NCBI RefSeq assembly: GCF_007655005.1
Contig: NZ_SZVW01000002.1
Span: forward strand, 124,001-188,000
Direction of reading: 5' to 3'
Length of the DNA: 64,000 nt
Source of the DNA: Streptomyces tibetensis
GTDB taxonomy: Bacteria > Actinomycetota > Actinomycetes > Streptomycetales > Streptomycetaceae
Shown: one piece after another, positions 9,126 to 18,352 of the stretch
Layout: each line of letters starts with the position of its first letter
Position numbering within the stretch: position 1 is the stretch's first letter
The notes under the pieces: model-generated
Told to the model about the DNA's origin: nothing
The model's input: only the letters and a program-made list of their open reading frames with translations
Database searches by the model: none
Position numbers and translations under genes: made by a program

Positions 9126-10130
9126 ATGCGCGTACTGGTCACCGGCGGTGCCGGGTTCATCGGGTCTCATGTGGTCGCCGCCCTGCGGGAGCGCGGGCAC
9201 GAGGCGATCGTGTTCGACGTGCGGGAGGATCCCGCGGCGGACGTGCGGGACCCCGCAGCGGTGGGCCGTGCCCTGGCCGATGTGGACGCCGTGTGCCACC
9301 AGGCCGCGAAGGTCGGGCTCGGCGACGGGGTCGCCGACGCGGCGGACTACGTCTCGCACAACGACCTGGGGACGGCCGTGCTGCTCGCGGCCATGGCGGA
9401 GGCGGGAGTACGCGCCCTCGTGCTCGCCGGGTCGATGGTCGTCTACGGGGAGGGGCGGTACGTGTGCGCGCGGCACGGGGTGGTCAGGCCCGGGCCGCGG
9501 GCCGTCGCCGCTCTCGACGCGGGCCGGTTCGAGCCCGCCTGTCCGGAGTGCGGGCAGGACCTCTCCCCGGGGCTGGTCCGCGAGGACGCCCCGGCCGATC
9601 CGCGGAACGTGTACGCGACGACCAAACTCGCCCAGGAGCATCTGGCCGCCGCCTGGGCCCGCTGCACCGGCGGGTCGGCGGTGTCGCTGCGTTACCACAA
9701 CGTGTACGGGCCGGGCATGCCACGGGACACCCCCTACGCCGGTGTCGCTTCGTTCTTCCGCTCCGCGCTCGCGAGGGGCGAGGCCCCCCGGGTCTTCGAG
9801 GACGGGCTGCAGCGCAGGGACTTCGTGCACGTGCGGGACGTGGCGGCGGCGAACGCCGTCGCGCTGGAGGCCGAGGCCGCAGCCCGCGGCGCGCTCACCG
9901 CCTACAACACCGGCAGCGGCGACCCGCACACCGTGGGCGGGATGGCCCGGGCCCTGGCCGCCGCGTACGGCGGGCCCGAGCCGGTCGTCACGGGTGAGTA
10001 CCGGCTCGGGGACGTCCGGCACATCACCGCGGACTCGTCCCGGCTGCGGGCGGAGCTGGGCTGGAAGCCCGAAGTCGGCTTCGAGGAGGGCATGAGGGAG
10101 TTCGCCCGGGCAGGGATGCGCGAGGGATGA
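9126..10130 (+). CDS. NAD-dependent sugar epimerase/dehydratase with a Cys/His insertion
   Basis: A 334-residue extended short-chain dehydrogenase. The N-terminus has VLVTGGAGFIGSHV (NAD binding), AGSMVVYG carries the Ser of the triad, and NVYATTKLAQEH supplies Tyr and Lys. Between the Ser and Tyr motifs is an insertion of about 45 residues with CARHG and CPECGQ, a Cys2-His/Cys pattern that could bind zinc. Similar inserts occur in a subset of NDP-sugar epimerases. The neighbours (two glycosyltransferase-like genes, a methyltransferase and membrane proteins) suggest activated sugar for a glycolipid or cell-surface glycan. The start is probably leaderless. Confidence 0.88.
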   Translation: MRVLVTGGAGFIGSHVVAALRERGHEAIVFDVREDPAADVRDPAAVGRALADVDAVCHQAAKVGLGDGVADAADYVSHNDLGTAVLLAAMAEAGVRALVLAGSMVVYGEGRYVCARHGVVRPGPRAVAALDAGRFEPACPECGQDLSPGLVREDAPADPRNVYATTKLAQEHLAAAWARCTGGSAVSLRYHNVYGPGMPRDTPYAGVASFFRSALARGEAPRVFEDGLQRRDFVHVRDVAAANAVALEAEAAARGALTAYNTGSGDPHTVGGMARALAAAYGGPEPVVTGEYRLGDVRHITADSSRLRAELGWKPEVGFEEGMREFARAGMREG

Positions 10131-10180
10131 ACCCGCCGGCTGCGGCCGGGTGCAGGACGCGGCCGCGTGCGGGGACGCGC

Positions 10181-10370
10181 GAAGGACCGACCCGATGGTC
10201 GCGGCCGCCATCAGGACACGAGAGCCCGCAGGACACGACCGCCCGCAGGACAGGAGCGCCCACGGGGACACGACCGCCGCGGGGGACACGAAGGACAGAC
10301 CCGATGGTCGTGGCCGGCCATCAGGACACGACCGCCCGCAGGACACGTGCGCCCGCGGGGACACGCGCGA
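10181..10370. repeat. 109-bp-period degenerate direct repeat
   Basis: Two copies start at 10181 and 10290 (GAAGGACMGACCCGATGGTC) and continue with CATCAGGACACGA, CCCGCAGGACACG and a GGGGACACG series. The second copy is shorter and ends near 10370. The repeat fills the gap between the epimerase and the histidine kinase 3' ends and shares CAGGACACG with the tandem array at 5188-5256. Confidence 0.8.
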
Positions 10371-10398
10371 GACAGGCCTCGACGGCCTCGGCCCGTCT

Positions 10399-11507
10399 TC
10401 AGGACGCGGCGGCCGGCAGCACCACCTCGAAGCGGCAGCCGCCGGGGATGTTGCGTACGCCGGTCCGCCCCTGGTGGGCCTCCACGATGCCGCGGACGAT
10501 GGCGAGGCCCAGGCCCGCACCCGCCGGGGGCGTCCGGGCGTGTGTGCCGCGCCAGCCGGTGTCGAAGACGCGCGGCAGGTCCTCCTCGGGGATACCGCCG
10601 CAGGCGTCCGTCACGGACAGGACGACGCCCTCGGGCGAACGCTCGGCGGCGATGGCGACCGTGCCGTCGGCCGGGGTCCGGCGGATGGCGTTGACCAGCA
10701 GGTTGCCCAGCACCCGGCTCATCTCCTTGCCGTCCACCTCCACCGGCACCGGCTCGATACGGCCGCCGACCAGCCGCACCCCGTACTCGCGGGCGAGGGG
10801 GTCGACGCCGGCGAGGGCGTCGCCGACGAGGTCGTACAGGGAGATCCGGGTGGGCGTCAGCGCGAGGGTCCCGGCGTGGATGCGGGAGAGCTCGAAGAGG
10901 TCGCCGACCATGTCGTTGAGGCGTTCGACCTCGGTGCGCATCTGCCGGAGATAGCGGTTCGGGTCGGCGGCGACGCCGTCCTCCAGAGCCTCCGACATGG
11001 CGCGCAGACCGGCCAGCGGAGTGCGCAGGTCGTGCGAGATCCAGGCGACGAGTTCACGGCGGGACGCCTCCAGGGCGCGTTCCCGGTCCCGGGATTCGGC
11101 CAGCCTGGCGCTGGTGGCCGCCAGCTCTCGGCTCAGGGCGGCGAGTTCGGCGGTGGCGGGCCCGTCGGGTGCGGCGAAGTCCCCGCCGTCCCCGAAGGAA
11201 CGCGCGGCCACGGCGAGTTCACGGCTGCGGGCGACGACCCACCGGCCCAGCAGCAGGGCGGTGGCCAGCGAGACGACGGCCGCCATGGCGACGACCGTGG
11301 TGACGACGGTCAGGTCGTGCGCCGACAGGAACATCGCCCAGGCGACGGCGAGCGTGCCGGCGAGCATCGCGACGACGCCGACCGCCGCCACCACGGCGAG
11401 GGAGACGGTCAGCGAACGGCGGCGGATCAGGCGCAGCACGCCCGCTCCGGCCAGCCCCGTCGCGGCGGCACCGGCGAAGGCGTACAGGGCGATCAGGACG
11501 GTGTCGC

Positions 11508-11511
<4 letters not shown>
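10399..11511 (-). CDS. Sensor histidine kinase, membrane-bound
   Basis: A 370-residue kinase. Three hydrophobic helices (about 4-26, 35-60 and 68-90) are followed by a HAMP-like linker (about 90-150). The H-box WISHDLRTPLAGLR carries His160. The ATPase domain has the N-box LLVNAIRRTP, the G1 box DACGGIPEED and the G2 box GAGLGLAIVRGI. There is almost no extracytoplasmic loop, so sensing is probably within the membrane. The GTG start overlaps the stop of the response-regulator gene (GTGA), showing translational coupling. Location within the sugar cluster and a shared operator suggest that it controls that cluster; it is not KdpD, lacking the KdpD and Usp domains. Confidence 0.93.
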
Positions 11512-12278
<767 letters not shown>

Positions 12279-12284
12279 GTCTCC

Positions 12285-12394
12285 AGCCTGGCACCGCGCC
12301 GCCGTCGGCGGGGGCCCGGTAGCCGCGCTGACCGCCGACGTCCGCGTTTCGTAAGGACCGATGGTCCGGTATGCCCGATTCGCGTTCGTAGGGT
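12285..12394. promoter_or_regulatory. Divergent promoter region of the two-component system and GT2 gene
   Basis: The reverse strand carries TTACG-AAACGCG-GACGT (12354 to 12338), matching the motifs at 9060 and 16290; the latter shares the AAACGC core. A -10-like CAGGCT (12290 to 12285) lies 6 nt before the regulator ATG, and TAGGGT (12389-12394) lies 6 nt before the GT2 GTG. GGACC-gat-GGTCC at 12355-12367 is a small palindrome between them. Autoregulation by the response regulator is inferred. Confidence 0.48.
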
Positions 12395-12400
12395 GAAACC

Positions 12401-13186
12401 GTGACGACGACACCTTCGGACGTCGACGTGGTGCTGCCCTGCCTGAACGAGGCCGAGGCCCTTCCCTGGGTGCTCGAACGGATTCCGCCGGGCTGGCGCG
12501 CACTCGTCGTCGACAACGGTTCCACGGACGGCTCGGCCGATGTCGCCCGAGCGCGGGGCGCGACCGTGCTGCACGAGCCGCGGCGGGGCTTCGGCGCGGC
12601 CTGCCACGCCGGGCTGACGGCCGCCACCGCCGAGGTGGTGTGCTTCTGCGACTGTGACGCCTCCCTCGACCCCGCTCTCCTGGTCCCCTTCGTGCGCGAA
12701 GTGCGCGACGGACGGGCCGACCTGGTGCTCGGGCGGCGGCGTCCGCAGGGGCGGGGCGCGTGGCCACCGCATGCCCGGGCCGGCAATCTCGCACTGGCGC
12801 GGATGCTGCGCCGGCGCACCGGGCTGCGCCTGCGCGACCTCGGTCCCCTGCGCGCCGCCCGCCGTGAGCCGCTGCTCGCCCTCGGCCTCACCGACCGGCG
12901 CAGCGGTTATCCGCTCCAGATGGTGGTCCGCGCGGCCGACGCGGGATGGCGGATCGAGGAGCACGACGTGCCGTATCTGCCGCGCACGGGCGCCTCGAAG
13001 GTGACCGGCACGTGGCGCGGTACGTGGCAGGCCGTACGGGACATGAGCCGCGTGCTGGCCGAACCCCCGGCGCACGGCACCCCGCCGCGCGACACGCCGG
13101 CCCACGAGACCTCGGCGCACAACACCCCGTCGCACGAAACCCCGGCCCACGAAGCCTCCGAGCAAGAAGGGGGAACGGTCCGTTGA
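12401..13186 (+). CDS. Family 2 glycosyltransferase with HxTP-repeat tail
   Basis: A 261-residue GT-A enzyme. DVVLPCLNEAEALPWVLERI opens the nucleotide-sugar fold, VVDNGSTDGS follows, and CDCDASLD is the DxD-like metal site. PLQMVVRAADAGWRIEEHDVPYLPR is the usual acceptor-side segment of dolichol-phosphate-mannose-synthase-like members. There are no membrane helices. Residues 222-252 are a low-complexity tail of AHETP-like repeats, unusual for the family. The GTG start is probably leaderless, and the stop overlaps the next start (TTGA), so the gene is translationally coupled to the DUF2064 gene. Confidence 0.88.
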   Translation: MTTTPSDVDVVLPCLNEAEALPWVLERIPPGWRALVVDNGSTDGSADVARARGATVLHEPRRGFGAACHAGLTAATAEVVCFCDCDASLDPALLVPFVREVRDGRADLVLGRRRPQGRGAWPPHARAGNLALARMLRRRTGLRLRDLGPLRAARREPLLALGLTDRRSGYPLQMVVRAADAGWRIEEHDVPYLPRTGASKVTGTWRGTWQAVRDMSRVLAEPPAHGTPPRDTPAHETSAHNTPSHETPAHEASEQEGGTVR

Positions 13187-13917
13187 CCACGCTCCTCGTC
13201 ATCGCCAAGGAGCCGCGGCCGGGCCGGGTGAAGACCCGGCTCACGCCACCGTTCACCCCCCAGCAGGCGGCCGCACTGGCCGAAGCGGCCCTCGCGGACA
13301 CCCTGCAGGCCGTGGCCGCCGCGCCCGCCACCCGGCGCGTCCTCGTGCTCGACGGCGCCCCCGGCCCCTGGCTGCCGCCCGGTTTCGACGTCGTGGCGCA
13401 GTGCGCGGGGCGTCTGGACGAGCGCCTGGCGGAGGCCTTCGCGCGCTGCACCGGCCCGGCCCTGCTCATCGGCATGGACACCCCGCAGGTGACCCCGGAG
13501 CTGCTCACCGTGGACTTCGCCGGTTGCGACGCCTGGTTCGGCCCCGCCGAGGACGGCGGCTTCTGGGCCCTCGGCCTGGCGTGTCCGGACCCCGCTCTGC
13601 TGCGGGGCGTGCCCATGTCGACACCGGTGACGGGTGCCGTACAGCGGGGACGGCTCGTCGCGGCGGGACTGCGGGTGCGCGACCTGCCGCCCCTGCGCGA
13701 TGTCGACACCGCTCCAGACGCCCACGCGGTGGCCGCGATGGCCCCGCGGGGGCGCTTCGCGGCGCGGCTCGCCCGGTGCACGCCCGCCGGGCCGCCCGCC
13801 GCCGGGCCGTCGGCCGGGCCGCCCGACACCGTGCCGTCCGCCGGGCCGCCCGACACCGTGCCGTCCGCCGGGCAGTCCGACACCACGCCGTCCGCATCGA
13901 CGGCCGGTCCTCGATGA
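13183..13917 (+). CDS. DUF2064 / TIGR04282-type transferase
   Basis: A 244-residue protein starting at TTG 13183 within the TTGA overlap. The N-terminus LLVIAKEPRPGRVKTRLTP is the diagnostic nucleotidyl/glycosyl-transferase loop of DUF2064; LLIGMDTPQVTPELL and GPAEDGGFWALGL are the other conserved blocks. The family is named for arsenosugar or selenodomain-associated glycosyltransferases, but its substrate is unknown here and no arsenic genes are nearby. The last 40 residues are a tandem AGPPDTVPS repeat, likely disordered. It is coupled by ATGA to the methyltransferase. Confidence 0.85.
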   Translation: MTTLLVIAKEPRPGRVKTRLTPPFTPQQAAALAEAALADTLQAVAAAPATRRVLVLDGAPGPWLPPGFDVVAQCAGRLDERLAEAFARCTGPALLIGMDTPQVTPELLTVDFAGCDAWFGPAEDGGFWALGLACPDPALLRGVPMSTPVTGAVQRGRLVAAGLRVRDLPPLRDVDTAPDAHAVAAMAPRGRFAARLARCTPAGPPAAGPSAGPPDTVPSAGPPDTVPSAGQSDTTPSASTAGPR

Positions 13918-14672
13918 GCGCCCCGCCCGCCACCGCCCCGGCCTGGTCCGACGCCGGTCCCTATGACGCCGCCCTGCGGGCCGGCCGCGGCCCTCTGTTC
14001 CTGCGGCGCCCGGACGGTTGGCTGCTGCCGCTGGAGGTGGAACGCTGGTGCGCCCGGGCCGACGCGGTCGACCGGGACGTGCTGGACCGGTGCGAGGGGG
14101 CCGTGCTGGACGTGGGGTGCGGACCCGGACGGCTCGTGGCGGAACTGGCCGCCCAGGGCCGGACCGCCCTCGGGATCGACGTCAGCGGGGCCGCGGTCGA
14201 GCACAGCGTCCGGCTCGGTGGACGGGCGCTGCGGCGCTCCGTCTTCGCGACCCTGCCCGGTGAGGGCCGCTGGGACACCGTGCTGCTCATGGACGGGAAC
14301 ATCGGCATCGGCGGCGACCCGTGCGCCCTGCTGCAGCGGGTCGCGGAGCTCCTGCGCCCCGGCGGCCTGCTGATCGCCGAGACCGCCCCGGCGGACGTCG
14401 ACGAACGCCTGGACGTCCACATCACCGATGCCCGCGCCGCCTCCGGCGCCCCTTTCCCCTGGGCGCGGCTCGGCACCCGTGCGCTGCTCCGGCACGCGCG
14501 GGACTGGGAGCGGGCCGGTCAGTGGACGGCGGGCGGGCGGCGTTTCGCCGCCCTGCGCAGTCGTGGCAGCCGCACCACCAGCAGCAGCGCCGAGCCACCG
14601 AAGAGAACAGCGGTGATCAGCAGCCAGCGCGTGAGGAACACCCCCGGCGGCAGGCCGGTGGCGGACCGGTAG
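13914..14672 (+). CDS. Class I SAM-dependent methyltransferase
   Basis: A 252-residue protein with SAM-binding motif I VLDVGCGPGRL, motif II GIDVSGAAVEHS, and LLRPGGLLIAET after strand 5. The start overlaps the DUF2064 stop (ATGA). The usual fold ends near GRRFAAL; about the last 45 codons run antisense through the 3' end of the convergent membrane-protein gene and read as Ser/Arg-rich tail, suggesting loss of the original stop. The substrate is probably a product of the adjacent glycosyltransferases (inference from coupling). Confidence 0.85.
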   Translation: MSAPPATAPAWSDAGPYDAALRAGRGPLFLRRPDGWLLPLEVERWCARADAVDRDVLDRCEGAVLDVGCGPGRLVAELAAQGRTALGIDVSGAAVEHSVRLGGRALRRSVFATLPGEGRWDTVLLMDGNIGIGGDPCALLQRVAELLRPGGLLIAETAPADVDERLDVHITDARAASGAPFPWARLGTRALLRHARDWERAGQWTAGGRRFAALRSRGSRTTSSSAEPPKRTAVISSQRVRNTPGGRPVADR

Positions 14673-15001
14673 CGCGCCTCCACCACGGAGCTGATCAGCG
14701 GGAACCACACGAGGAGCAGCAGCCCGGAGAGGGCGGCCGGTACGCGTACGTACATCGCCCACTCCCGGCGGCGGGCCCCGTCGAGCCCCCGCAGCAGTGC
14801 CCGGTCCGCCGCCGCGTACAGCGGCAGCAGCACGAGGTCGTGCAGCACCGCGGCGCCCACGACCCACAGGGCCACGCCGAACCAGTCGCCGGCCGCCAGG
14901 CGCACGCCCGCGTAGGCCGCGAGGGCGAACGAGCAGGACAGCAGCAGGAGTTGCAGGGGGCTGCCGATCACGAGGCGCCCCCGCATCACAGGTCTCCGCA
15001 T
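14519..15001 (-). CDS. Small polytopic membrane protein
   Basis: A 160-residue protein with four predicted helices (LLLLSCSFALAAYAGVRLA; WFGVALWVVGAAVLHDLVLL; AALSGLLLLVWFPLISSVV; WLLITAVLFGGSALLLVV). It starts within the stop codon of the oxidoreductase gene (TGATG), so it is cotranslated with it. A 15-bp tandem duplication across the junction offers a second ATG at 14986. The 3' end overlaps the convergent methyltransferase by 154 bp. No family recognised; a partner of the adjacent membrane oxidoreductase is plausible. Confidence 0.72.
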   Translation of the reverse strand: MRRPVMRGRLVIGSPLQLLLLSCSFALAAYAGVRLAAGDWFGVALWVVGAAVLHDLVLLPLYAAADRALLRGLDGARRREWAMYVRVPAALSGLLLLVWFPLISSVVEARYRSATGLPPGVFLTRWLLITAVLFGGSALLLVVRLPRLRRAAKRRPPAVH

Positions 15002-15012
15002 CACAGGTCTCC
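14983..15012. repeat. 15-bp tandem duplication at a stop/start junction
   Basis: GCATCACAGGTCTCC occurs twice in a row (14983-14997 and 14998-15012). It contains the oxidoreductase stop and duplicates the ATG of the downstream membrane protein, so either copy could initiate. Confidence 0.9.
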
Positions 15013-16242
15013 GAACGTCATCCGGGCCACCCACTTGGTGTTCAGCACGCCGGGCGCCGCGGGCACGATGATCCGCGCCGGGTGGCCGTGGTCGGGGGAC
15101 AGGTCCTCGCCGTTGACGTACAGGGCGAGCAGGGAACGCGGGTCGGCCACCTGGTTGGCGCGCAGCGCGGCCTTCCGGAAGGCGCCGTGCCGCTGGAGGG
15201 ACTCGACGAACACGTCCGGCGGATCGTCCTCGTACCCGACGAGGGCCGCGAGGTCACGCAGCCGCACCCCGCGCCACCACTGGTCCGGCGTGGACCAGCC
15301 CTCCACGCAGGCGATGGGCAACGCCGAGCTGTGCAAGGGAAGTTCCGCGAGCCGGGCCCGGCTGAGGCGCACCGTTCCGGTACGTCCCGTCACGACGAGC
15401 CGCCAGGCGTCCTCGGCCGCCTCGGCGGAGTCGATCCCGGCGTACGCGGCGGTCTTGTTGATCTGGAAGCCGTTCGGGCCGCTGCCGGGTTCGCCGCCGC
15501 CGTGCGGGGCGAGGAGGGCGGTGCGCCGCAGCGGGCCGCCGAAGTTCTGCCCCACGGTCGTGACGAACAACAGCAGCGAGCCGCCCCCGACGAACCACAG
15601 GGCGCCCCGCCGGGAGACGGTCGGCTCGGCGGGACGCGGGGAGACCAGGTCGCTCTTCTCCTCCCGCAGCCGCCGCACACTGCGCAGGGCCGTGGGCGTC
15701 TTCAGCAGGGCGTGGGCCACGAAGGCGGCGAAGAACACCCAGGCGCCGTAGAAGTGCAGGGGGTAGAACGAGCCCGGGAAGACGTAGTCGAGCTGGACGT
15801 TGAGGACGCCGGTCACGAACTCGAACAGCCCGCCCCCGACCAGCAGCAGCAGCGAGATCCGCTCCAGGGCGTGGGCGAGCGAGCGGGCCGGCGGCAGGGC
15901 GAACAGCCTCGGCACGACGGACCACAGCTTGGCGAGCAGCACGGGGATCAGGGTGATGCCGAGGGTGACGTGGACACCCTGGTTCAGCCGGTACAGCCAG
16001 TGCGGGTCCGTCGGCCAGGCGAACAGGTAGAAGCCGAGGATCCCCTTGTCCGGGGTCTTGTCGTTGACCGGCGACAGGTCCGGGTTGTAGGCGGCGTACG
16101 AGAGGAGTCCCGTCACGAACAGCACGGTGATGCCGGCCAGGAGGACCAGGCCCAGCACCGAGGTGAACCAGGGGCCCCGCAGGGGGCTGCGCCAGAAGCC
16201 GGGGGACGTGGGGAGCCGCGGATCGCGTGGATCGTCTCGCAT
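15001..16242 (-). CDS. Membrane cytochrome-b-like / molybdopterin (SUOX-fold) oxidoreductase
   Basis: A 413-residue fusion. The first 200 residues hold about five membrane helices with histidines suitable for heme (GVHVTLGITLIP, YPLHFYGAWVFFAAFVAHALL), resembling a cytochrome b561-type anchor. After RRGALWFVGGGS comes a periplasmic-side sulfite-oxidase-like molybdopterin domain with cofactor Cys in ALPIACVEGWSTPDQW and HGHPARIIVP. It probably moves electrons between quinol and an unknown substrate. I take the ATG at 16242, which has TACCGT 6 nt upstream, over the ATG at 16290, which lies inside the shared operator. Molybdenum cofactor genes are absent nearby. Confidence 0.86.
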   Translation of the reverse strand: MRDDPRDPRLPTSPGFWRSPLRGPWFTSVLGLVLLAGITVLFVTGLLSYAAYNPDLSPVNDKTPDKGILGFYLFAWPTDPHWLYRLNQGVHVTLGITLIPVLLAKLWSVVPRLFALPPARSLAHALERISLLLLVGGGLFEFVTGVLNVQLDYVFPGSFYPLHFYGAWVFFAAFVAHALLKTPTALRSVRRLREEKSDLVSPRPAEPTVSRRGALWFVGGGSLLLFVTTVGQNFGGPLRRTALLAPHGGGEPGSGPNGFQINKTAAYAGIDSAEAAEDAWRLVVTGRTGTVRLSRARLAELPLHSSALPIACVEGWSTPDQWWRGVRLRDLAALVGYEDDPPDVFVESLQRHGAFRKAALRANQVADPRSLLALYVNGEDLSPDHGHPARIIVPAAPGVLNTKWVARMTFGDL

Positions 16243-16289
16243 GTGCCGACGGTAGGCCGCGAACACCCCGCGAAAGGGGGCGCGACCCA

Positions 16290-16349
16290 TGACGAAACGC
16301 TGACGTCGGGCCCGATCGGCGGTCCGCGACCGGCCGCGCGGCCTAGCGT
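16290..16349. promoter_or_regulatory. Divergent operator/promoter between oxidoreductase and membrane protein
   Basis: TGACG-AAACGCT-GACGT fills 16290-16306. On the plus strand TAGCGT (16344-16349) follows 37 nt later and the GTG start 6 nt after that, exactly as at 9060-9126. On the minus strand TACCGT (16254 to 16249) serves the oxidoreductase. Confidence 0.5.
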
Positions 16350-16355
16350 GCCGGT

Positions 16356-17711
16356 GTGATCCGCACCCCTTCGACCACGCCGTCCCGAGGCCTGCGCCGC
16401 GATGTCCGCGCCGCCGGGGCCGCCGCGCTGCTCGTGGTGGCGTCCGTACTGGCCGGCCGCCACATCGAGGACACCAGCCGGACGCTGTTCGTCGACTGGC
16501 CCCCGCTGCTGGCGTCCTGGGGGCCGCACCTGGGCCCCGGCACCCCGGCCGCCGTCCTGGTGGCGGTCGCCACCGTGGCGTACGGGCCCGGTCTGGCGGC
16601 CCGGCTCCCCTGGCGCGCCCTGCTCCCGGCCGCCTGGGGCACGGCCACGGTGTGGATCCTCTCCCTCGCCCTGGTCGACGGATGGCACCGGGGCATCGCC
16701 GGCAGGCTCACCACCCGCCACGAATACCTGCGGGTCATCGACCGGTTCGACGACATCCCGGCAGCGCTGCGGGGCTTCACCGGGCACATCCTGCTCGACT
16801 CCCCCGACAACTGGCCCGCCCACGTCGCCGGGCACCCGCCCGCCGCCACCCTCACCTTCGTGCTGCTCGACCGGATCGGGCTGCGGGGCGGGGGCTGGGC
16901 AGGGATGTGGTGCGTCATGGTCGGGGCGACCGCCTGCGTGGCCGTGCTGGTCGCGATCCGCGCCCTGGCCGACGAGGCGCTCGCCCGCCACGCGGCCCCC
17001 TTCCTGGTCCTGGCCCCGGCGGCCGTGTGGATGGGCACCTCGGCCGACGCGTACTTCGCGGCGGTGGCGGCATGGGCCGTGGCGCTTTCGGCGCTGGCGG
17101 TCACCCGGAGATCCCCGGGGTGGGCGGTCGCGTCCGGCCTGCTGCTCGGCCTGACCTGCTCCCTGTCGTACGGCCTCACTCTCGTCGCGCTGATCGTGGC
17201 GGCGGCCCTGGTGCTCGGCCGCCGCGAGGTACGTCGACGCCCGGTGCTGCCGGCGGCGCTGCTCGCCGGGCTCGCCGTGGTTCCCACGGTGTTCACGCTC
17301 GCGGGTTTCGACTGGTGGGAGGCCTACCGCCTGCTGGTCACGCGCTACGGCCAGGGCGCGGGCGGCATCCGCCCCTACGGCTACTGGGTGTGGGCCAACC
17401 TGGCCTGCGCGGTGCTCATCACGGGCCTGTCGACGGTGGCGGGGCTGCGGCGGACGGCTGCCGTGCTGGTCCGGCATCGCACGGGGCCCCGGGCCGACCT
17501 CCGCCTCGCATGCCTGGTGTGCGCAGCGCTGGCCGCGCTCCTGGTCGCCGACCTGTCCGGCATGAGCAAGGCGGAGACGGAACGCATCTGGCTCCCCTTC
17601 GCCCTGTGGCTGCTCCCGGCCTGCGCGTTCCTCACCCGCCCTCGCCTCTGGCTCGCCGCCCAGGCACTGCTCGCGCTGCTCCTGAACCATCTGCTGTTCA
17701 CCGGGTGGTGA
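16356..17711 (+). CDS. Polytopic membrane protein, GT-C-like
   Basis: A 451-residue protein with about eleven hydrophobic segments. An Asp/His-containing loop (LVDGWHRGIAGRLTTRHEYL, then HVAGHPPAATLTFVLLDRIG) follows the third helix, where GT-C mannosyl- or arabinosyl-transferases place catalytic acids. I cannot name the family with certainty. Its place beside GT2, DUF2064 and epimerase genes, and the promoter shared with them, make a lipid-linked sugar transferase or flippase the best guess. GTG start, probably leaderless. Confidence 0.7.
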   Translation: MIRTPSTTPSRGLRRDVRAAGAAALLVVASVLAGRHIEDTSRTLFVDWPPLLASWGPHLGPGTPAAVLVAVATVAYGPGLAARLPWRALLPAAWGTATVWILSLALVDGWHRGIAGRLTTRHEYLRVIDRFDDIPAALRGFTGHILLDSPDNWPAHVAGHPPAATLTFVLLDRIGLRGGGWAGMWCVMVGATACVAVLVAIRALADEALARHAAPFLVLAPAAVWMGTSADAYFAAVAAWAVALSALAVTRRSPGWAVASGLLLGLTCSLSYGLTLVALIVAAALVLGRREVRRRPVLPAALLAGLAVVPTVFTLAGFDWWEAYRLLVTRYGQGAGGIRPYGYWVWANLACAVLITGLSTVAGLRRTAAVLVRHRTGPRADLRLACLVCAALAALLVADLSGMSKAETERIWLPFALWLLPACAFLTRPRLWLAAQALLALLLNHLLFTGW

Positions 17712-17742
17712 ACGCCGCCGGGCGGAGGGGACGTCGTCGGCG

Positions 17743-18237
17743 TCAAGCGGCAGGGCCCGCTTCGAGGATCTCGTCGGGGCCGTCGTTCGGCACGGGGCGC
17801 AGGCAGGCGGTGATCTCCTTGCCGTCGCCCAGGAAGACGACGGACACCTCGCTGCTGACGGTGTGCACCACGTGCATCCCGTGGCCGCCGAAGCGCTGCC
17901 CGTCGCGCCTCATGACCACCGGCTGCTCGACGGAGGTGTCCCAGACGGTGATGGCCAGTCCGTCGCCGGACAGCCGGAGGGTCATCCCGCACGGGCCGGG
18001 TGCGTGCCGGATCGCATTGGTGACCAGTTCACTGACGACCAGTTCGGCGTCGATCGCGAGCGGGGCCGGCACGGGTGTGCGGCCGGTACACGGTACGTGC
18101 GACAGAAACGCGTGCAGCGCCCGGCGTGCCTCGACGGCACACGCTGCGTCTTCGGCCCAGACCACGCCGTAGCGCAGGATGGCCCGCTCGTCCGCGCCCG
18201 GCTCATCTTCCGCCTGCTTCATAAGCGGGATGACCAT
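17743..18237 (-). CDS. Anti-sigma-factor-like ATP-binding protein (HATPase_c_2)
   Basis: A 164-residue single-domain GHKL ATPase of the RsbW/SpoIIAB type. The N-box is ELVVSELVTNAIRHA, and the G-box region contains FGGHGMHVVHTVSSE. These proteins are very numerous in Streptomyces and bind sigma factors or anti-anti-sigma factors; the partner is not adjacent. I choose the ATG at 18237, which has GAAAGAG about 7 nt upstream, over the ATG at 18309. A long palindrome separates it from the kdp operon. Confidence 0.82.
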   Translation of the reverse strand: MVIPLMKQAEDEPGADERAILRYGVVWAEDAACAVEARRALHAFLSHVPCTGRTPVPAPLAIDAELVVSELVTNAIRHAPGPCGMTLRLSGDGLAITVWDTSVEQPVVMRRDGQRFGGHGMHVVHTVSSEVSVVFLGDGKEITACLRPVPNDGPDEILEAGPAA

Positions 18238-18352
18238 ACGGGGCTCTTTCGTTGTTGTTCGTGTTGCCAAGTGGTTGTTCGTGTTCCGAGCAACCTTTCG
18301 GTCGTTCATCTACCCGGGCGCACGGCGCACACACTGCCGACTGCCCTCGTCC

